Positions 34,064 to 42,929 of a stretch of 64,000 nt of DNA are shown here, one piece after another (the first letter of the stretch is position 1; the number at the start of each line of letters is the position of its first letter). A program made the translations under genes and the position numbers. This DNA is from Nitrospira sp. MA-1 (GTDB lineage: Bacteria > Nitrospirota > Nitrospiria > Nitrospirales > UBA8639), in the NCBI GenBank assembly GCA_032139905.1, contig JAQJDB010000007.1, forward strand, positions 186,001 to 250,000, given 5' to 3'. Below the pieces are notes generated by a model. The model was not told where the DNA came from, made no database searches, and saw nothing but the letters and a program-made list of their open reading frames with translations.

Positions 34064-34821
34064 AGGCGATTATCTTCGCGGCCGGCGTCGGCAAGCGATT
34101 GCAAGGTGTCACCCAGGGTCGACCGAAATGCCTGGTCGATTTTGGTGGAAGGACCTTGCTGTCCCGGCATGTCGAGTATCTGGGGCGATTGGGTGTGTGT
34201 CAGGTGGTACTGGTCGTGGGATACGCTCAAGACCATATTCGAAAGGCCATGGCTGCCGACCCATTTGCTCAGGAGATCCGATGGGTGGTGAATGAACAGT
34301 TTACTCGTGGAAGCATGACGTCACTATGGGCGGCACGGTCTGAAATGGACGATGATATGGTGCTGATGGATGCCGATGTTCTCTATGCCCCATCGATTCT
34401 GGCTCGATTGGTTCATTCTTCTTTCCCGACGGCCTTGTTAATGGATGAGACGGTGAAGCAGGAATCGGAAGAATGTATGATTGCCGCGAAGGCTGGTCGA
34501 GTCCTCACCTTAAGTAAAAACCTGCCATCCGCCTATGATGAGGCTGGTGAAGGGGTCGGATTTCTCAAAGTCCAACAACAGGTTATTCCAGCATTGTTGC
34601 AATCGGTCAAGGCTTATATCGAGGCAGGAGCCCTTGATATGGAATATGAGGACGCCCTAAAAGGGTTTTTTGAGAAGGTGCCGGTGGGGTACGAAAAAAT
34701 CGGGGGTCTTCCGTGGATAGAAATAGATTTTCCTGAAGATATAAACCGCGCTAGGTCTGAGATCTTGCCTGCCGTGATGAACTTAGAGGAGAATACCAGG
34801 GCCACCACACTGACACCGTAG
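34060..34821 (+). CDS. LicC/PntC-like cytidylyltransferase
   Basis: A 253-residue sugar-nucleotidyltransferase-fold protein. The nucleotide loop is MKAIIFAAGVGKRLQGVTQGR with PKCLVDFGGRTLL after it, NEQFTRGSMTSLWAAR, the metal-binding LMDADVLYAPS and the C-terminal GLPWIEIDFPEDINRA, a pattern shared with phosphocholine and 2-aminoethylphosphonate cytidylyltransferases. In this operon it would make CMP-(2-aminoethyl)phosphonate from CTP. In some bacteria this domain is fused to PEP mutase; here it is alone. The GTG start overlaps the preceding stop (GTGA). Confidence 0.82.
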   Translation: MKAIIFAAGVGKRLQGVTQGRPKCLVDFGGRTLLSRHVEYLGRLGVCQVVLVVGYAQDHIRKAMAADPFAQEIRWVVNEQFTRGSMTSLWAARSEMDDDMVLMDADVLYAPSILARLVHSSFPTALLMDETVKQESEECMIAAKAGRVLTLSKNLPSAYDEAGEGVGFLKVQQQVIPALLQSVKAYIEAGALDMEYEDALKGFFEKVPVGYEKIGGLPWIEIDFPEDINRARSEILPAVMNLEENTRATTLTP

Positions 34822-34831
34822 GAATGAGTGT

Positions 34832-36316
34832 ATGGACGGAACACTTAAACAAGAAGCCACTCACGCGGTTGACACGGCAATTTTATTGACGTCGGTCGGC
34901 GTCTTTAATTCTGGCTGTGCCGGGACGGGTGACGCGGTTCCTAGTCCCTTGACTCGTGTCGGCGGCATGACGCTGTTTCAACGGGCGGTGTTCACGTTGC
35001 AGCGAGGTGGGATTTCTCAAATATGGGTGTTGGTTGGGCCTGAAGAACAAGCTCTTCGACAATTACTTCGTGAAGATAACCGGATACAGGCCGCCGTTCG
35101 TTGGCTTCCTGTCCGGGAATTTCCTCCCCATGACCCTCAGACTTGGGAAGCGCTTGCGGAGGAAATCAATGGAGCCTGTATGATCGTGGGTTGCCATACG
35201 GTGTACTCTCCGACATTGATCCAACGCTTGCGAGCCGAAGGATCTCAAGGGAAAGCGGTCGTAGTCGTTGGTCATCCCGAGGAGGGGCATCACCGGGGAA
35301 ATCCCGGTGTGGCGTTCCGGCCTCAGGGACTTGAAGGACGATCAGCCTCGACTGTGGTCTTCCATGACCAGGCGGTATCCCAGGCCTCACCGTCCAAAAC
35401 CGACAATCAGACTCCTGATCGAAGCCGATTGCCGCTGGTTGGGGATCTTCTGGTTCTCCCAGCCCGGCTCTTGGGTATTTCAGGCGTATTGAATGCCAAT
35501 GGCACCAATCCACTCCGGTTGGCCCTGGAGCAAGCGGCCGTGGAAGGGACGATCCAAACCATTGGCGGAGCTTCTCATTGGTTCAGGGATGTCCGTGGTC
35601 CCAAGGGGCCACAACTCGCTGAACGAACACTGTTGGAGGCACTCCAGACATTTAAAGGCGGCTTGGATGGGTTGGTGGATCGATATGTGAATCGTAAATT
35701 TTCCGGTCTGCTCACTCATGGGTTTTTGCGGTTGGGATGGTCACCGAACACGATTACGATGCTGTCCATGGTCGTGGGGCTCGTGGCCGCTGGGCTGTTT
35801 GTGCCTGGGTCCTGGAAACTCGCCATTCTCGGGGGACTGATCTTGCAGTTGTCTGTGATCATTGATTGTTGTGATGGAGAGGTCGCCAGGCTGACGTTTT
35901 CAGAGTCAAAGTTTGGGCAGGAACTCGATATTTGGGCAGATAATGTCGTGCATATCGTGTTGTTTGCTGCCATCGCCTGCGGGGCGTTTCTCCAGGGGCC
36001 TTGGGAGCATACGCACCTTCCCCTGCTGCTTGGAGCCTCGGCGGTCTTAGCCAATGTCGTGTCGTTGCTATTAGTCAATCATGCCCGGCAGTTGCGATCC
36101 CGTCCTCGTGAGCTTCGGCACCTCACAGAACATGAACGGGACAATATTGAATTTATGTTGGGCCATGTCGCTAATCGCGATTTTTCGATCATCGTGTTGC
36201 TCAGTGCCGGTTTTGGCCTCCTGCACTGGTTTTTGGCCATGGCCGCGATTGGCTCGTGGCTCTTTGTCATGTCGATGGCCTGGATGCTTCGCCGTAGTCT
36301 CATCTCTCGTGCTTAA
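34832..36316 (+). CDS. Fusion of a nucleotidyltransferase-like domain and a CDP-alcohol phosphatidyltransferase
   Basis: A 494-residue fusion. Residues about 10-250 resemble a nucleotidyltransferase (SPLTRVGGMTLFQRAVFTLQ), but the usual AAGxGxRL loop is replaced by an atypical GCAGTGDAVP and the lysine position is changed, so activity is doubtful. Residues about 285-490 are a membrane CDP-alcohol phosphotransferase with the complete motif DCCDGEVARLTFSESKFG followed by QELDIWAD (D-x2-D-G-x2-A-R-x8-G-x3-D-x3-D) and about six membrane segments. The architecture resembles bifunctional inositol-phosphate cytidylyltransferase/synthases. In this operon it is the natural candidate to move a CMP-activated aminoethylphosphonate onto a lipid alcohol. 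Starts 11 bases after the preceding stop. Confidence 0.85.
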   Translation: MDGTLKQEATHAVDTAILLTSVGVFNSGCAGTGDAVPSPLTRVGGMTLFQRAVFTLQRGGISQIWVLVGPEEQALRQLLREDNRIQAAVRWLPVREFPPHDPQTWEALAEEINGACMIVGCHTVYSPTLIQRLRAEGSQGKAVVVVGHPEEGHHRGNPGVAFRPQGLEGRSASTVVFHDQAVSQASPSKTDNQTPDRSRLPLVGDLLVLPARLLGISGVLNANGTNPLRLALEQAAVEGTIQTIGGASHWFRDVRGPKGPQLAERTLLEALQTFKGGLDGLVDRYVNRKFSGLLTHGFLRLGWSPNTITMLSMVVGLVAAGLFVPGSWKLAILGGLILQLSVIIDCCDGEVARLTFSESKFGQELDIWADNVVHIVLFAAIACGAFLQGPWEHTHLPLLLGASAVLANVVSLLLVNHARQLRSRPRELRHLTEHERDNIEFMLGHVANRDFSIIVLLSAGFGLLHWFLAMAAIGSWLFVMSMAWMLRRSLISRA

Positions 36317-37307
36317 ACTGCTTTTTCTGGTCATTGGCCTTGCGGCCCTGGTCGGGATTGTTCTCCACATCGGCCTGGAACCGATTCAGCACACCGTTTC
36401 TCAATTAGGTCCCCTACATCTTGGGCTCATCCTCCTTCCCATGATTCTTGTGTACGGATTCGAAGCTTTGGGATGGCAATTCACTCTGGGTTCCCATGCT
36501 CGAAAAGTCGGGTTCATGCGGTTATTTGCCATTAGGATGGCTGGCGAAACCGTGAATGTCACGACTCCTACGGCCTACGTTGGCGGTGAGCCCCTGAAAG
36601 CCTATCTTTTGAAACGATATGGCGTACCAATGGTGGATGGGTTGGCATCCGTGATTACGGCGAAGACTGCCATGACGTTCGCGCAAGTCCTTTTTATCCT
36701 GCTGGGATTGGCTTTGTCTTTTTGGATTCTTGGGGATTCAGGTCATTACTGGGTGGCGATGTCGGTCAGTGTGGGAGTCCTAGCATTTGGTGTCGGGCTG
36801 TTTGTGGTGCTCCAACGCCACGGTCTCGGTATGGGGTGCTTGGGCCTATTGCGAGCCTGCGGTATCAGATTCGCCTTTCTTGAAAAACGGGAATCTCAAC
36901 TACAGGAATTGGACGGCACGATCCGGGGTTTCTATTCTCAGCACCGTCGGACATTTTATGCGGCGTTGGCCATATTTTTTCTGGCGTGGATGCTGGAAAT
37001 GCTTGAGGTGTATGCCATTCTCTACTTTCTCGGTGTGAGCATCGATGTGTGGGTAGCCATTTCACTTGCGGCGCTGACGGTGCTCATCAAAGGCGGAACA
37101 TTTTTCATCCCGGGAAGCCTGGGTGCGCAAGAAGGGGGATACACCTTACTTCTGATGACTTTTGGCTATTCGGAAGTGACGGGAATCACTTTTGCCCTTA
37201 TTCGACGATTGCGAGAAATCCTCTGGATTGTCTTTGGTCTTGTTTGCCTGATGTTCCTGAAAGGCCAGGACGGTGGATCAGACCAGATTCACTCGATGGA
37301 ACGGTAG
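36309..37307 (+). CDS. Flippase-like / lysylphosphatidylglycerol synthase TM-domain (UPF0104) membrane protein
   Basis: A 332-residue integral membrane protein with about eight segments, of the LPG_synthase_TM (UPF0104/AglD) family: VYGFEALGWQFTLG, RMAGETVNVTTPTAYVGGEP and the terminal FIPGSLGAQEGGYTLLLM, all family hallmarks. Relatives are thought to flip lipid-linked compounds across the membrane. GTG at 36309 overlaps the previous gene by eight bases (GTGCTTAA), so it closes the same operon, consistent with export of the product lipid. The upstream in-frame extension to 36081 only repeats the previous gene in another frame. Confidence 0.82.
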   Translation: MLKLLFLVIGLAALVGIVLHIGLEPIQHTVSQLGPLHLGLILLPMILVYGFEALGWQFTLGSHARKVGFMRLFAIRMAGETVNVTTPTAYVGGEPLKAYLLKRYGVPMVDGLASVITAKTAMTFAQVLFILLGLALSFWILGDSGHYWVAMSVSVGVLAFGVGLFVVLQRHGLGMGCLGLLRACGIRFAFLEKRESQLQELDGTIRGFYSQHRRTFYAALAIFFLAWMLEMLEVYAILYFLGVSIDVWVAISLAALTVLIKGGTFFIPGSLGAQEGGYTLLLMTFGYSEVTGITFALIRRLREILWIVFGLVCLMFLKGQDGGSDQIHSMER

Positions 37308-37416
37308 GGGACAAACAGGTTCATTCTGTGGAAATATTTGGTGACTTGAACTCTCCGGGTCTATTGTGAATAATCGGATCCTCACGGATTTTCAGCCGAG
37401 AAAGGATTAGGGAACG

Positions 37417-37848
37417 ATGGATATTGAACTGGGAACGAATACCCTCCGGAATACCGATGGCGTCTTTATCGCTCATGGCAAGGAACAGCTTCGTATTGAG
37501 TGGTTGGAAGAGGAGAAAAAACTGGCACTGAGTATGGGTGTGTTCATGCCCACGGGAACGGAAGTGGCCAAGCTGCAACGCAATGCCTGGGAACACAATC
37601 CTGGCGATCGGTTTGTCCTCACTGAGTTACCGGATACCGTTAAGGTCGAAGATACGACCCTGAAAACCCTCGTCATGGAAATACACAAAAAGCCTCATGA
37701 AGCAGTGGCCATCCCTGCGGCAAAATTTTATACCTCGAAAGGGACCTTGTCTGAAGTCTCCCTGGAATGGTGGCGGGTTGGTAATAAAATGGAGCTGACC
37801 GGCATTGATATGGACCTTGAAGGGGGCAGTGTCGAACTCCCCGAATAA
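37417..37848 (+). CDS. Hypothetical protein downstream of the phosphonate-type operon
   Basis: A 143-residue soluble, acidic protein. It has no signal peptide or membrane segment and no recognised domain. Beta-rich patterns such as EQLRIEWLEEEKKLALSMG and SLEWWRVGNKMELTG are seen. TTAGGGAACG precedes the ATG. It lies 109 bases after the flippase-like gene on the same strand, so membership of that operon is possible but not shown. Confidence 0.6.
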   Translation: MDIELGTNTLRNTDGVFIAHGKEQLRIEWLEEEKKLALSMGVFMPTGTEVAKLQRNAWEHNPGDRFVLTELPDTVKVEDTTLKTLVMEIHKKPHEAVAIPAAKFYTSKGTLSEVSLEWWRVGNKMELTGIDMDLEGGSVELPE

Positions 37849-37889
37849 CTCTCCCTCGGCCATTTTCCTGCTTCTAAAATGGTGCCGAG

Positions 37890-38165
37890 CTATTGCGCCA
37901 TGTGTTGTGATGCTCTCCGGCGTCTTTCTTGAAGTTCGCCAGTGATGGATGACTCCCATTCATGGCCCTCGTGTTGAAGGGCCAATTTCCCAACCTCTTC
38001 TTGTTTATTAGTAATGGGGAAACCGTCGAAATGAAAATGGATCCCAGATCCATTGCGCACAGATTTCTTACTTTTTTGTGGTTGAGCAAATATTTCAGCC
38101 AAGAGTAAGGAAGGCGGGTTGGTGGGGGATCGTGGCGAATCCACCTTCGATATCCTGAAGGCCAT
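37890..38165 (-). CDS. Possible small protein downstream of ttuA
   Basis: A 91-residue reverse-strand frame 27 bases after the TtuA-like gene, same direction. It ends in a helical, charged stretch (ITNKQEEVGKLALQHEGHEW, then GELQERRRRA). Codon use looks plausible for coding and no other frame competes in this 344-base gap, but there is no clear ribosome binding site and no recognised family. Confidence 0.35.
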   Translation of the reverse strand: MAFRISKVDSPRSPTNPPSLLLAEIFAQPQKSKKSVRNGSGIHFHFDGFPITNKQEEVGKLALQHEGHEWESSITGELQERRRRASQHMAQ

Positions 38166-38192
38166 CCAGAATGACCACTCGAAAAAGTGAAC

Positions 38193-39128
38193 CTACTTCA
38201 CGGCCGTTTTGGCGCGGGCCATCATGCGACAGAATGAGCAGATCCCTGCAGTCGTCGGTTGTGTGCAAACAGTACAGGGCTGCAACGTGGTTTGGTCGAT
38301 CTCGCTCATGGATGGAGCGACAGAAGACGATTTTTCCTGTCTATCAAGGAACCCCCAATAAAACCGTTGTTTGGTTCCCGGGGATTCTGCTTCTAAGCGA
38401 TTAAGTGCGTCTTTATACACCAACATTTTCGCGCCTTTGGCCATGGGGCATTCTTCGACCAAATAGTCAATCCGGTTGACCACGGCATAGGCGGCAATTT
38501 CCCGTTCGGTCATGCGGTAGAGCGGTTTCACTTTTTTCGCAAAGCCTTCGACAGATGCGGGAAGGCTTGGCGACTGTTTCTGCAAATATTCCTCCTGCCA
38601 TTGCAGGACATTGCCCAGAAGTCTGGCCGCCTCATCATCTAAATTATGGCCGGTGGCCATCACGTCGTAATGGTTTTGCCAGGCCACCCGATTGAATTGA
38701 TACCGTTTAATGGTGCCACAGGCTGAGCAGGTCGGGCGCTTGATCATATTGGCTAATTCTTTAATTCCCGCTCCTGCATCTTCTTCCACGGTGTGAATGG
38801 TGAGTTGGGACCCGCAGGGTTCAGCCACCACTTTTGCAAACTGTTCGACTTTTTCTTTTGATCGGCTGGAATAACCGGGAATGCCTAAATCAACATATAG
38901 GGCATCGACCCGATAGCCTAATTTCAGCAAAATTTCCCAAAGGGTCAGGCTGTCTTTCCCTCCGGATACGGCAACCAGAATGCGATCTTCAGGGGAAAAC
39001 ATCTGTTGAGCCTTAATGGCTCGTTGCACCTGGGTTCGTACAAATTCAGTGAGACAGTCCCCACAAAACGCCGTATTGTGCCTTGGCAGTCCCAGCACCG
39101 CCCGTTTTGGACATTTTCGGCAGCGCAT
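38193..39128 (-). CDS. ttuA: TtuA-like tRNA 2-thiouridine synthase (ATP-binding, TtcA/TtuA family)
   Basis: A 311-residue PP-loop enzyme. An N-terminal zinc ribbon (C3, C6, C22, C25) is followed by the ATP loop LVAVSGGKDSLTLW (SGGKDS 55-60). A pair of cysteines in PTCSACGTIKR matches the iron-sulfur/catalytic cysteines, ATGHNLDDEAARL is typical, and a C-terminal ribbon is CTVC...CSFC. TtuA of Thermus thiolates T54 in the T loop of tRNA with sulfur delivered on TtuB. GGAGGCTAAACTT before the ATG at 39128 sets the start. It follows the TtuB-like gene by four bases, a clear two-gene operon. Confidence 0.85.
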   Translation of the reverse strand: MRCRKCPKRAVLGLPRHNTAFCGDCLTEFVRTQVQRAIKAQQMFSPEDRILVAVSGGKDSLTLWEILLKLGYRVDALYVDLGIPGYSSRSKEKVEQFAKVVAEPCGSQLTIHTVEEDAGAGIKELANMIKRPTCSACGTIKRYQFNRVAWQNHYDVMATGHNLDDEAARLLGNVLQWQEEYLQKQSPSLPASVEGFAKKVKPLYRMTEREIAAYAVVNRIDYLVEECPMAKGAKMLVYKDALNRLEAESPGTKQRFYWGFLDRQEKSSSVAPSMSEIDQTTLQPCTVCTQPTTAGICSFCRMMARAKTAVK

Positions 39129-39132
39129 AAGT

Positions 39133-39327
39133 TTAGCCTCCGGATATGACCGGGCGGATTTCAATGCTGTCCCCATCCGCCACGGTTTCGTCTTCGGTCA
39201 AAAGATCCTGTCCCCGTATGATCAGGAAGGCTTCAGGGATTAAATTGAGTTCTTTGAAAATATCGGCAACCCGTTTGGGGCCTTGGATGACCACGTCACG
39301 GGTGGGATGGCTGAGATGGACTTTCAT
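39133..39327 (-). CDS. ttuB: TtuB/MoaD/ThiS-like sulfur-carrier protein
   Basis: A 64-residue ubiquitin-fold protein ending in the functional C-terminal Gly-Gly (IEIRPVISGG). The beta-grasp pattern is typical: VHLSHPTRDVVI, VADIFKELNLIPEAFLIIRG, DETVADGDSIEI. The C-terminus is adenylated and converted to a thiocarboxylate in this family. Its gene precedes a TtuA-like gene by four bases, which favours TtuB (tRNA thiolation) over ThiS or MoaD. An E1-like activator (TtuC/MoeB) is not in the window. Confidence 0.82.
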   Translation of the reverse strand: MKVHLSHPTRDVVIQGPKRVADIFKELNLIPEAFLIIRGQDLLTEDETVADGDSIEIRPVISGG

Positions 39328-39576
39328 AGGTTCGAATCATAAAGACAGGTTCATGGGATTGGCAACTTATTAAATGAGGCTCTTTTTGTCTTAACCAAAG
39401 GTTAACTTTCTGTTACTCCTATTGAATTGGCCAGGGTCGTCTGCTTAAGAACCTATTGGGTAAAAATGTAGAGTGAAGGGATAAGCTATGATAGGATGTA
39501 GTGACTCACCTTTCTCACAAAATAAACCCTCGTCACGCGAGATAGCTCACTTACTATGGATAACGAAGGAGTAAGA

Positions 39577-41667
39577 ATGAAACCCGCATGCGATTCGCTG
39601 GACCAGCTTTGTATTAACACCATTCGTACCTTATCGATGGATGCCGTGCAAGCCGCGAACTCCGGGCATCCCGGCACTCCGATGGCCCTAGCCCCTGTCG
39701 CCTATTGGCTTTGGAATCGAATCTTGCGTTCTGATCCGGACGATCCCATCTGGCCGAATCGAGATCGGTTTGTTCTCTCAGCCGGGCATGCGTCAATGTT
39801 GCTCTATTCCTTGCTCCATCTCTGTGGGGTGAAGTCGGTGAACGGTCAATATGAACATCTGGGCGAGCCTTCGGTCACATTGGAGGATATCAAACGATTT
39901 CGACAATTAGAGAGTAAGTGTCCTGGCCACCCTGAATATCGTTGGACATCGGGTATTGAAACCACGACCGGACCTTTAGGACAAGGCGTGGCGACCAGCG
40001 TCGGCATGGCCATTGCGCAACGATGGATGGCCGGGTATTTTAATCGTCCAGATTTTGAAATGTTTAATTACAATGTGTATGCCATCTGTGGTGATGGGTG
40101 TCTCATGGAAGGCGTTTCATCGGAGGCTGCGTCTCTTGCCGGACATCTGAAGTTATCAAATCTCTGTTGGATCTATGACAACAATAAGATCACGATTGAA
40201 GGCCCTACGGACTTGGCCTTTAGCGAAGATGTGGCCACCAGGTTTATCGCCTATGGTTGGAATGTGACCCGTGTGGGTGATGCGAATGATCTCAAGATGC
40301 TGGATCGCGCTTTTGGGACGTTTTTAAAGGAATCAGAGCGTCCGACGTTGATCATTGTGGATAGCCATATCGGGTATGGCGCTCCGAATAAGCAGGATAC
40401 GCATTCCGCTCATGGTGAACCATTAGGTGAAGAAGAAATCAGGTTGGCTAAACGTTATTATGGTTGGCCGGAAGACGCTAGGTTCCTGGTGCCCGATGAG
40501 GTGCCGACTCATTTTCAGCAGGGTATCGGGAACCGTGGCAAAGATTTGCGTAGCGCCTGGATGGTCCGCTTTTCAGACTATCAAGCCAAATATCCGGAAC
40601 TGGCTGGGCACTTGTATCAGATGCAGCATAGACAATTGCCCGATGGATGGGACCGAAAAATTCCTGTTTTCCCGCCTGATGCCAAGGGCCTTGCCGGTCG
40701 AGAAGTGTCTGGAATCGTGTTGAATGCCTTGGCGGCGAATATTCCCTGGCTCCTTGGCGGATCCGCGGACTTGGCGCCATCCACCAAGACCCGGTTGACC
40801 TTTGAAGGAGCCGGAGATTTGTCCGGGACCAACCCATCAGGACGCAATATGCATTTTGGCGTTCGGGAGCATGCGATGGGCGCTATTTTAAATGGCCTGT
40901 CCTTATCAAAAGTCCGCCCCTATGGCTCAGGATTTCTCATCTTTAGCGATTATGCCAAACCGGCCATCCGGTTAAGTGCCTTGATGGAAATTCCCGTCTT
41001 GCACATTTTTACCCATGATTCCATTGGGGTTGGAGAAGATGGCCCGACACACCAGCCTATTGAACAAATCGCTTCGCTTCGCGCGATTCCCGGGTTAATG
41101 GTGTTTCGCCCTGGAGATGCCAATGAAATTGTCGAAGCGTGGAAGGTGATTATGGAACTGCGGCACGAACCGGTGATTATGGTTCTTTCCCGACAGGCGA
41201 TTCCCACGTTGGATCGAATGAAATATGCGTCTGCGTCCGGCGTGGCCAAAGGCGCTTATGTGTTGGCGGACCCGCCCGATGGCGGCCCCGAGGTGTTATT
41301 GCTTGGAACGGGAAGCGAGGTGCCATTGTGTGTGCAAGCCCATGAGCAATTGGCGGCTGAAGGGATCAAAAGCCGGGTTGTCAGTATGCCGTCTTGGGAA
41401 TTGTTTGAACAACAATCTGAAGACTATCGACGTTCGGTTATTCCCTCAGATGTCCATGCGCGGGTATCAGTTGAGCAAGCGTCCGTCTTTGGATGGGGGA
41501 CCTATGTCGGGACCGAAGGTCAGTCAATTGGAATGAAATCATTTGGCGCTTCGGCTCCACTCAAGGAATTAGCCAAAAAATTTGGATTTACGGTTGAGCA
41601 TGTGGTGGCCGCAGCGAAGGAGCAGATCGCACGGCACCAACCTCACGCCACCATCGCTCAACGCTAA
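39577..41667 (+). CDS. tkt: Transketolase
   Basis: A 696-residue TPP enzyme of full length. N-terminal domain: AANSGHPGTPMALAPVAYWL, LSAGHASMLLYSLLHLCG, and the TPP/metal loop ICGDGCLMEGVSSEAASLAG with IYDNNKITIEG. Pyrimidine domain: GGSADLAPSTKTRL, MHFGVREHAMGAILNGLSL and FTHDSIGVGEDGPTHQPIEQ, all classical. It shifts two-carbon units between sugar phosphates in the pentose-phosphate and Calvin-type pathways. AACGAAGGAGTAAGA before ATG 39577 decides the start against an ATG 21 bases upstream. It lies 26 bases before the transaldolase gene. Confidence 0.97.
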   Translation: MKPACDSLDQLCINTIRTLSMDAVQAANSGHPGTPMALAPVAYWLWNRILRSDPDDPIWPNRDRFVLSAGHASMLLYSLLHLCGVKSVNGQYEHLGEPSVTLEDIKRFRQLESKCPGHPEYRWTSGIETTTGPLGQGVATSVGMAIAQRWMAGYFNRPDFEMFNYNVYAICGDGCLMEGVSSEAASLAGHLKLSNLCWIYDNNKITIEGPTDLAFSEDVATRFIAYGWNVTRVGDANDLKMLDRAFGTFLKESERPTLIIVDSHIGYGAPNKQDTHSAHGEPLGEEEIRLAKRYYGWPEDARFLVPDEVPTHFQQGIGNRGKDLRSAWMVRFSDYQAKYPELAGHLYQMQHRQLPDGWDRKIPVFPPDAKGLAGREVSGIVLNALAANIPWLLGGSADLAPSTKTRLTFEGAGDLSGTNPSGRNMHFGVREHAMGAILNGLSLSKVRPYGSGFLIFSDYAKPAIRLSALMEIPVLHIFTHDSIGVGEDGPTHQPIEQIASLRAIPGLMVFRPGDANEIVEAWKVIMELRHEPVIMVLSRQAIPTLDRMKYASASGVAKGAYVLADPPDGGPEVLLLGTGSEVPLCVQAHEQLAAEGIKSRVVSMPSWELFEQQSEDYRRSVIPSDVHARVSVEQASVFGWGTYVGTEGQSIGMKSFGASAPLKELAKKFGFTVEHVVAAAKEQIARHQPHATIAQR

Positions 41668-41693
41668 CCCTTTTCTTTAAAGGAAACGTCACC

Positions 41694-42842
41694 ATGAATC
41701 CACTCGTTCAGCTTCGTGAGATGGGCCAAAGTCCCTGGTATGACTATATTCGTCGGGGTTTGATTACCTCTGGAGAACTCCAGGCATTAATTGAGAACGA
41801 TGGTCTCATGGGCATGACCTCGAATCCCTCGATTTTTGAAAAAGCGATTGCCGGGAGTGCGGACTATGATGAGGCGATTGCACAGGTCGCGTCTCAGGTT
41901 ACGAGCGTCAAACAGATATATGAGGGAGTGGCCATTCAAGACATTCAGGATGCCGCCGACTTGATGCAGCCGGTCTATGAGGCCTCAGACGGTCGTGATG
42001 GCTATGTGAGTTTGGAGGTCTCTCCGGACTTGGCTTTTGATACACAAGGCTCTATCGATGAAGCGGTCCGTTTGTGGCAAACCGTGGGTCGGGACAATGT
42101 CATGATTAAAGTCCCTGGAACTCCGGAAGGGTTACCCGCCATCGAGGAACTTCTGTCTCAAGGCATCAATATCAATGTTACTCTGTTATTCAGTGTGTTG
42201 ATGTATGAGCAGGTGGCTTGGAGCTATATCCGTGGGTTGAAACGATTGGCGGCCCATGGGGGGGACTTGCATCGCGTCGCCTCGGTGGCCAGCTTTTTCG
42301 TAAGCCGGATTGATAGTCTGATTGATAAAAAATTAGACGCGAAAATCTCAAAAGAATCCCGGCCTGCCCAACGAGCGATGATGGAGGGTCTCTTGGGAAA
42401 GGTGGCTATTGCCAATGCCAAGTTGGCCTATCAAATCTTTCAGGAAGTCTTTGCGAGTGCTGAATTTCAACTTCTCAAAGCAGAAGGTGCACGGGTTCAG
42501 CGGGTTCTTTGGGCCAGTACCGGCACGAAAAATCCCAAATACCCGGATACCTATTATGTCGATAATCTTATTGGTCCGGATACGGTGAATACGATGCCTG
42601 AATCGACGTTTACGGCTTTCCGGGACCATGGAACGGTGAAGAATACGATTCAGGAGGGTCTGGCCGAAGCCAAAGTTGTCATGCAACAGTTGGCTGATGC
42701 CGGAATTTCGATGGAGGAGGTCACCGACACCCTCTTGAAGGATGGCGCACAATTATTTTTGGATGCCTTTGATCAATTAATGAGCGTGATTAACGGAAAG
42801 CGGGCGAAAATATTAGCGAAGAATGTGGATCGGGTCACCTAA
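41694..42842 (+). CDS. tal: Transaldolase
   Basis: A 382-residue transaldolase of the long type found in bifunctional transaldolase/glucose-6-phosphate isomerases. Key elements are GMTSNPSIFEKAIAGS, YVSLEVSPDLAFDT, the Schiff-base Lys in VMIKVPGTPEGLPAIE, INVTLLFSVLMYEQV and RVLWASTGTKNPKYPDTYYV. AAAGGAAACGTCACC precedes the ATG. It ends in a normal stop, and remnants of an isomerase begin about 90-120 bases after it, so this protein may once have been the N-terminal half of a longer fused enzyme. Spacing and orientation suggest cotranscription with transketolase. Confidence 0.95.
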   Translation: MNPLVQLREMGQSPWYDYIRRGLITSGELQALIENDGLMGMTSNPSIFEKAIAGSADYDEAIAQVASQVTSVKQIYEGVAIQDIQDAADLMQPVYEASDGRDGYVSLEVSPDLAFDTQGSIDEAVRLWQTVGRDNVMIKVPGTPEGLPAIEELLSQGININVTLLFSVLMYEQVAWSYIRGLKRLAAHGGDLHRVASVASFFVSRIDSLIDKKLDAKISKESRPAQRAMMEGLLGKVAIANAKLAYQIFQEVFASAEFQLLKAEGARVQRVLWASTGTKNPKYPDTYYVDNLIGPDTVNTMPESTFTAFRDHGTVKNTIQEGLAEAKVVMQQLADAGISMEEVTDTLLKDGAQLFLDAFDQLMSVINGKRAKILAKNVDRVT

Positions 42843-42929
42843 TTCAATCGACCCTCTGTAGCCGATTGACGAGGCGATAAAAGAACCACAATCTGGTCAG
42901 CCGTTCGTGGAGCGTTGATCCAACCGTTT

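Noticed and set aside
36081-36308. Longer start for the flippase-like protein
   Set aside because: The extra 76 codons only re-read the phosphotransferase gene in another frame; the GTG at 36309 fits the family start.
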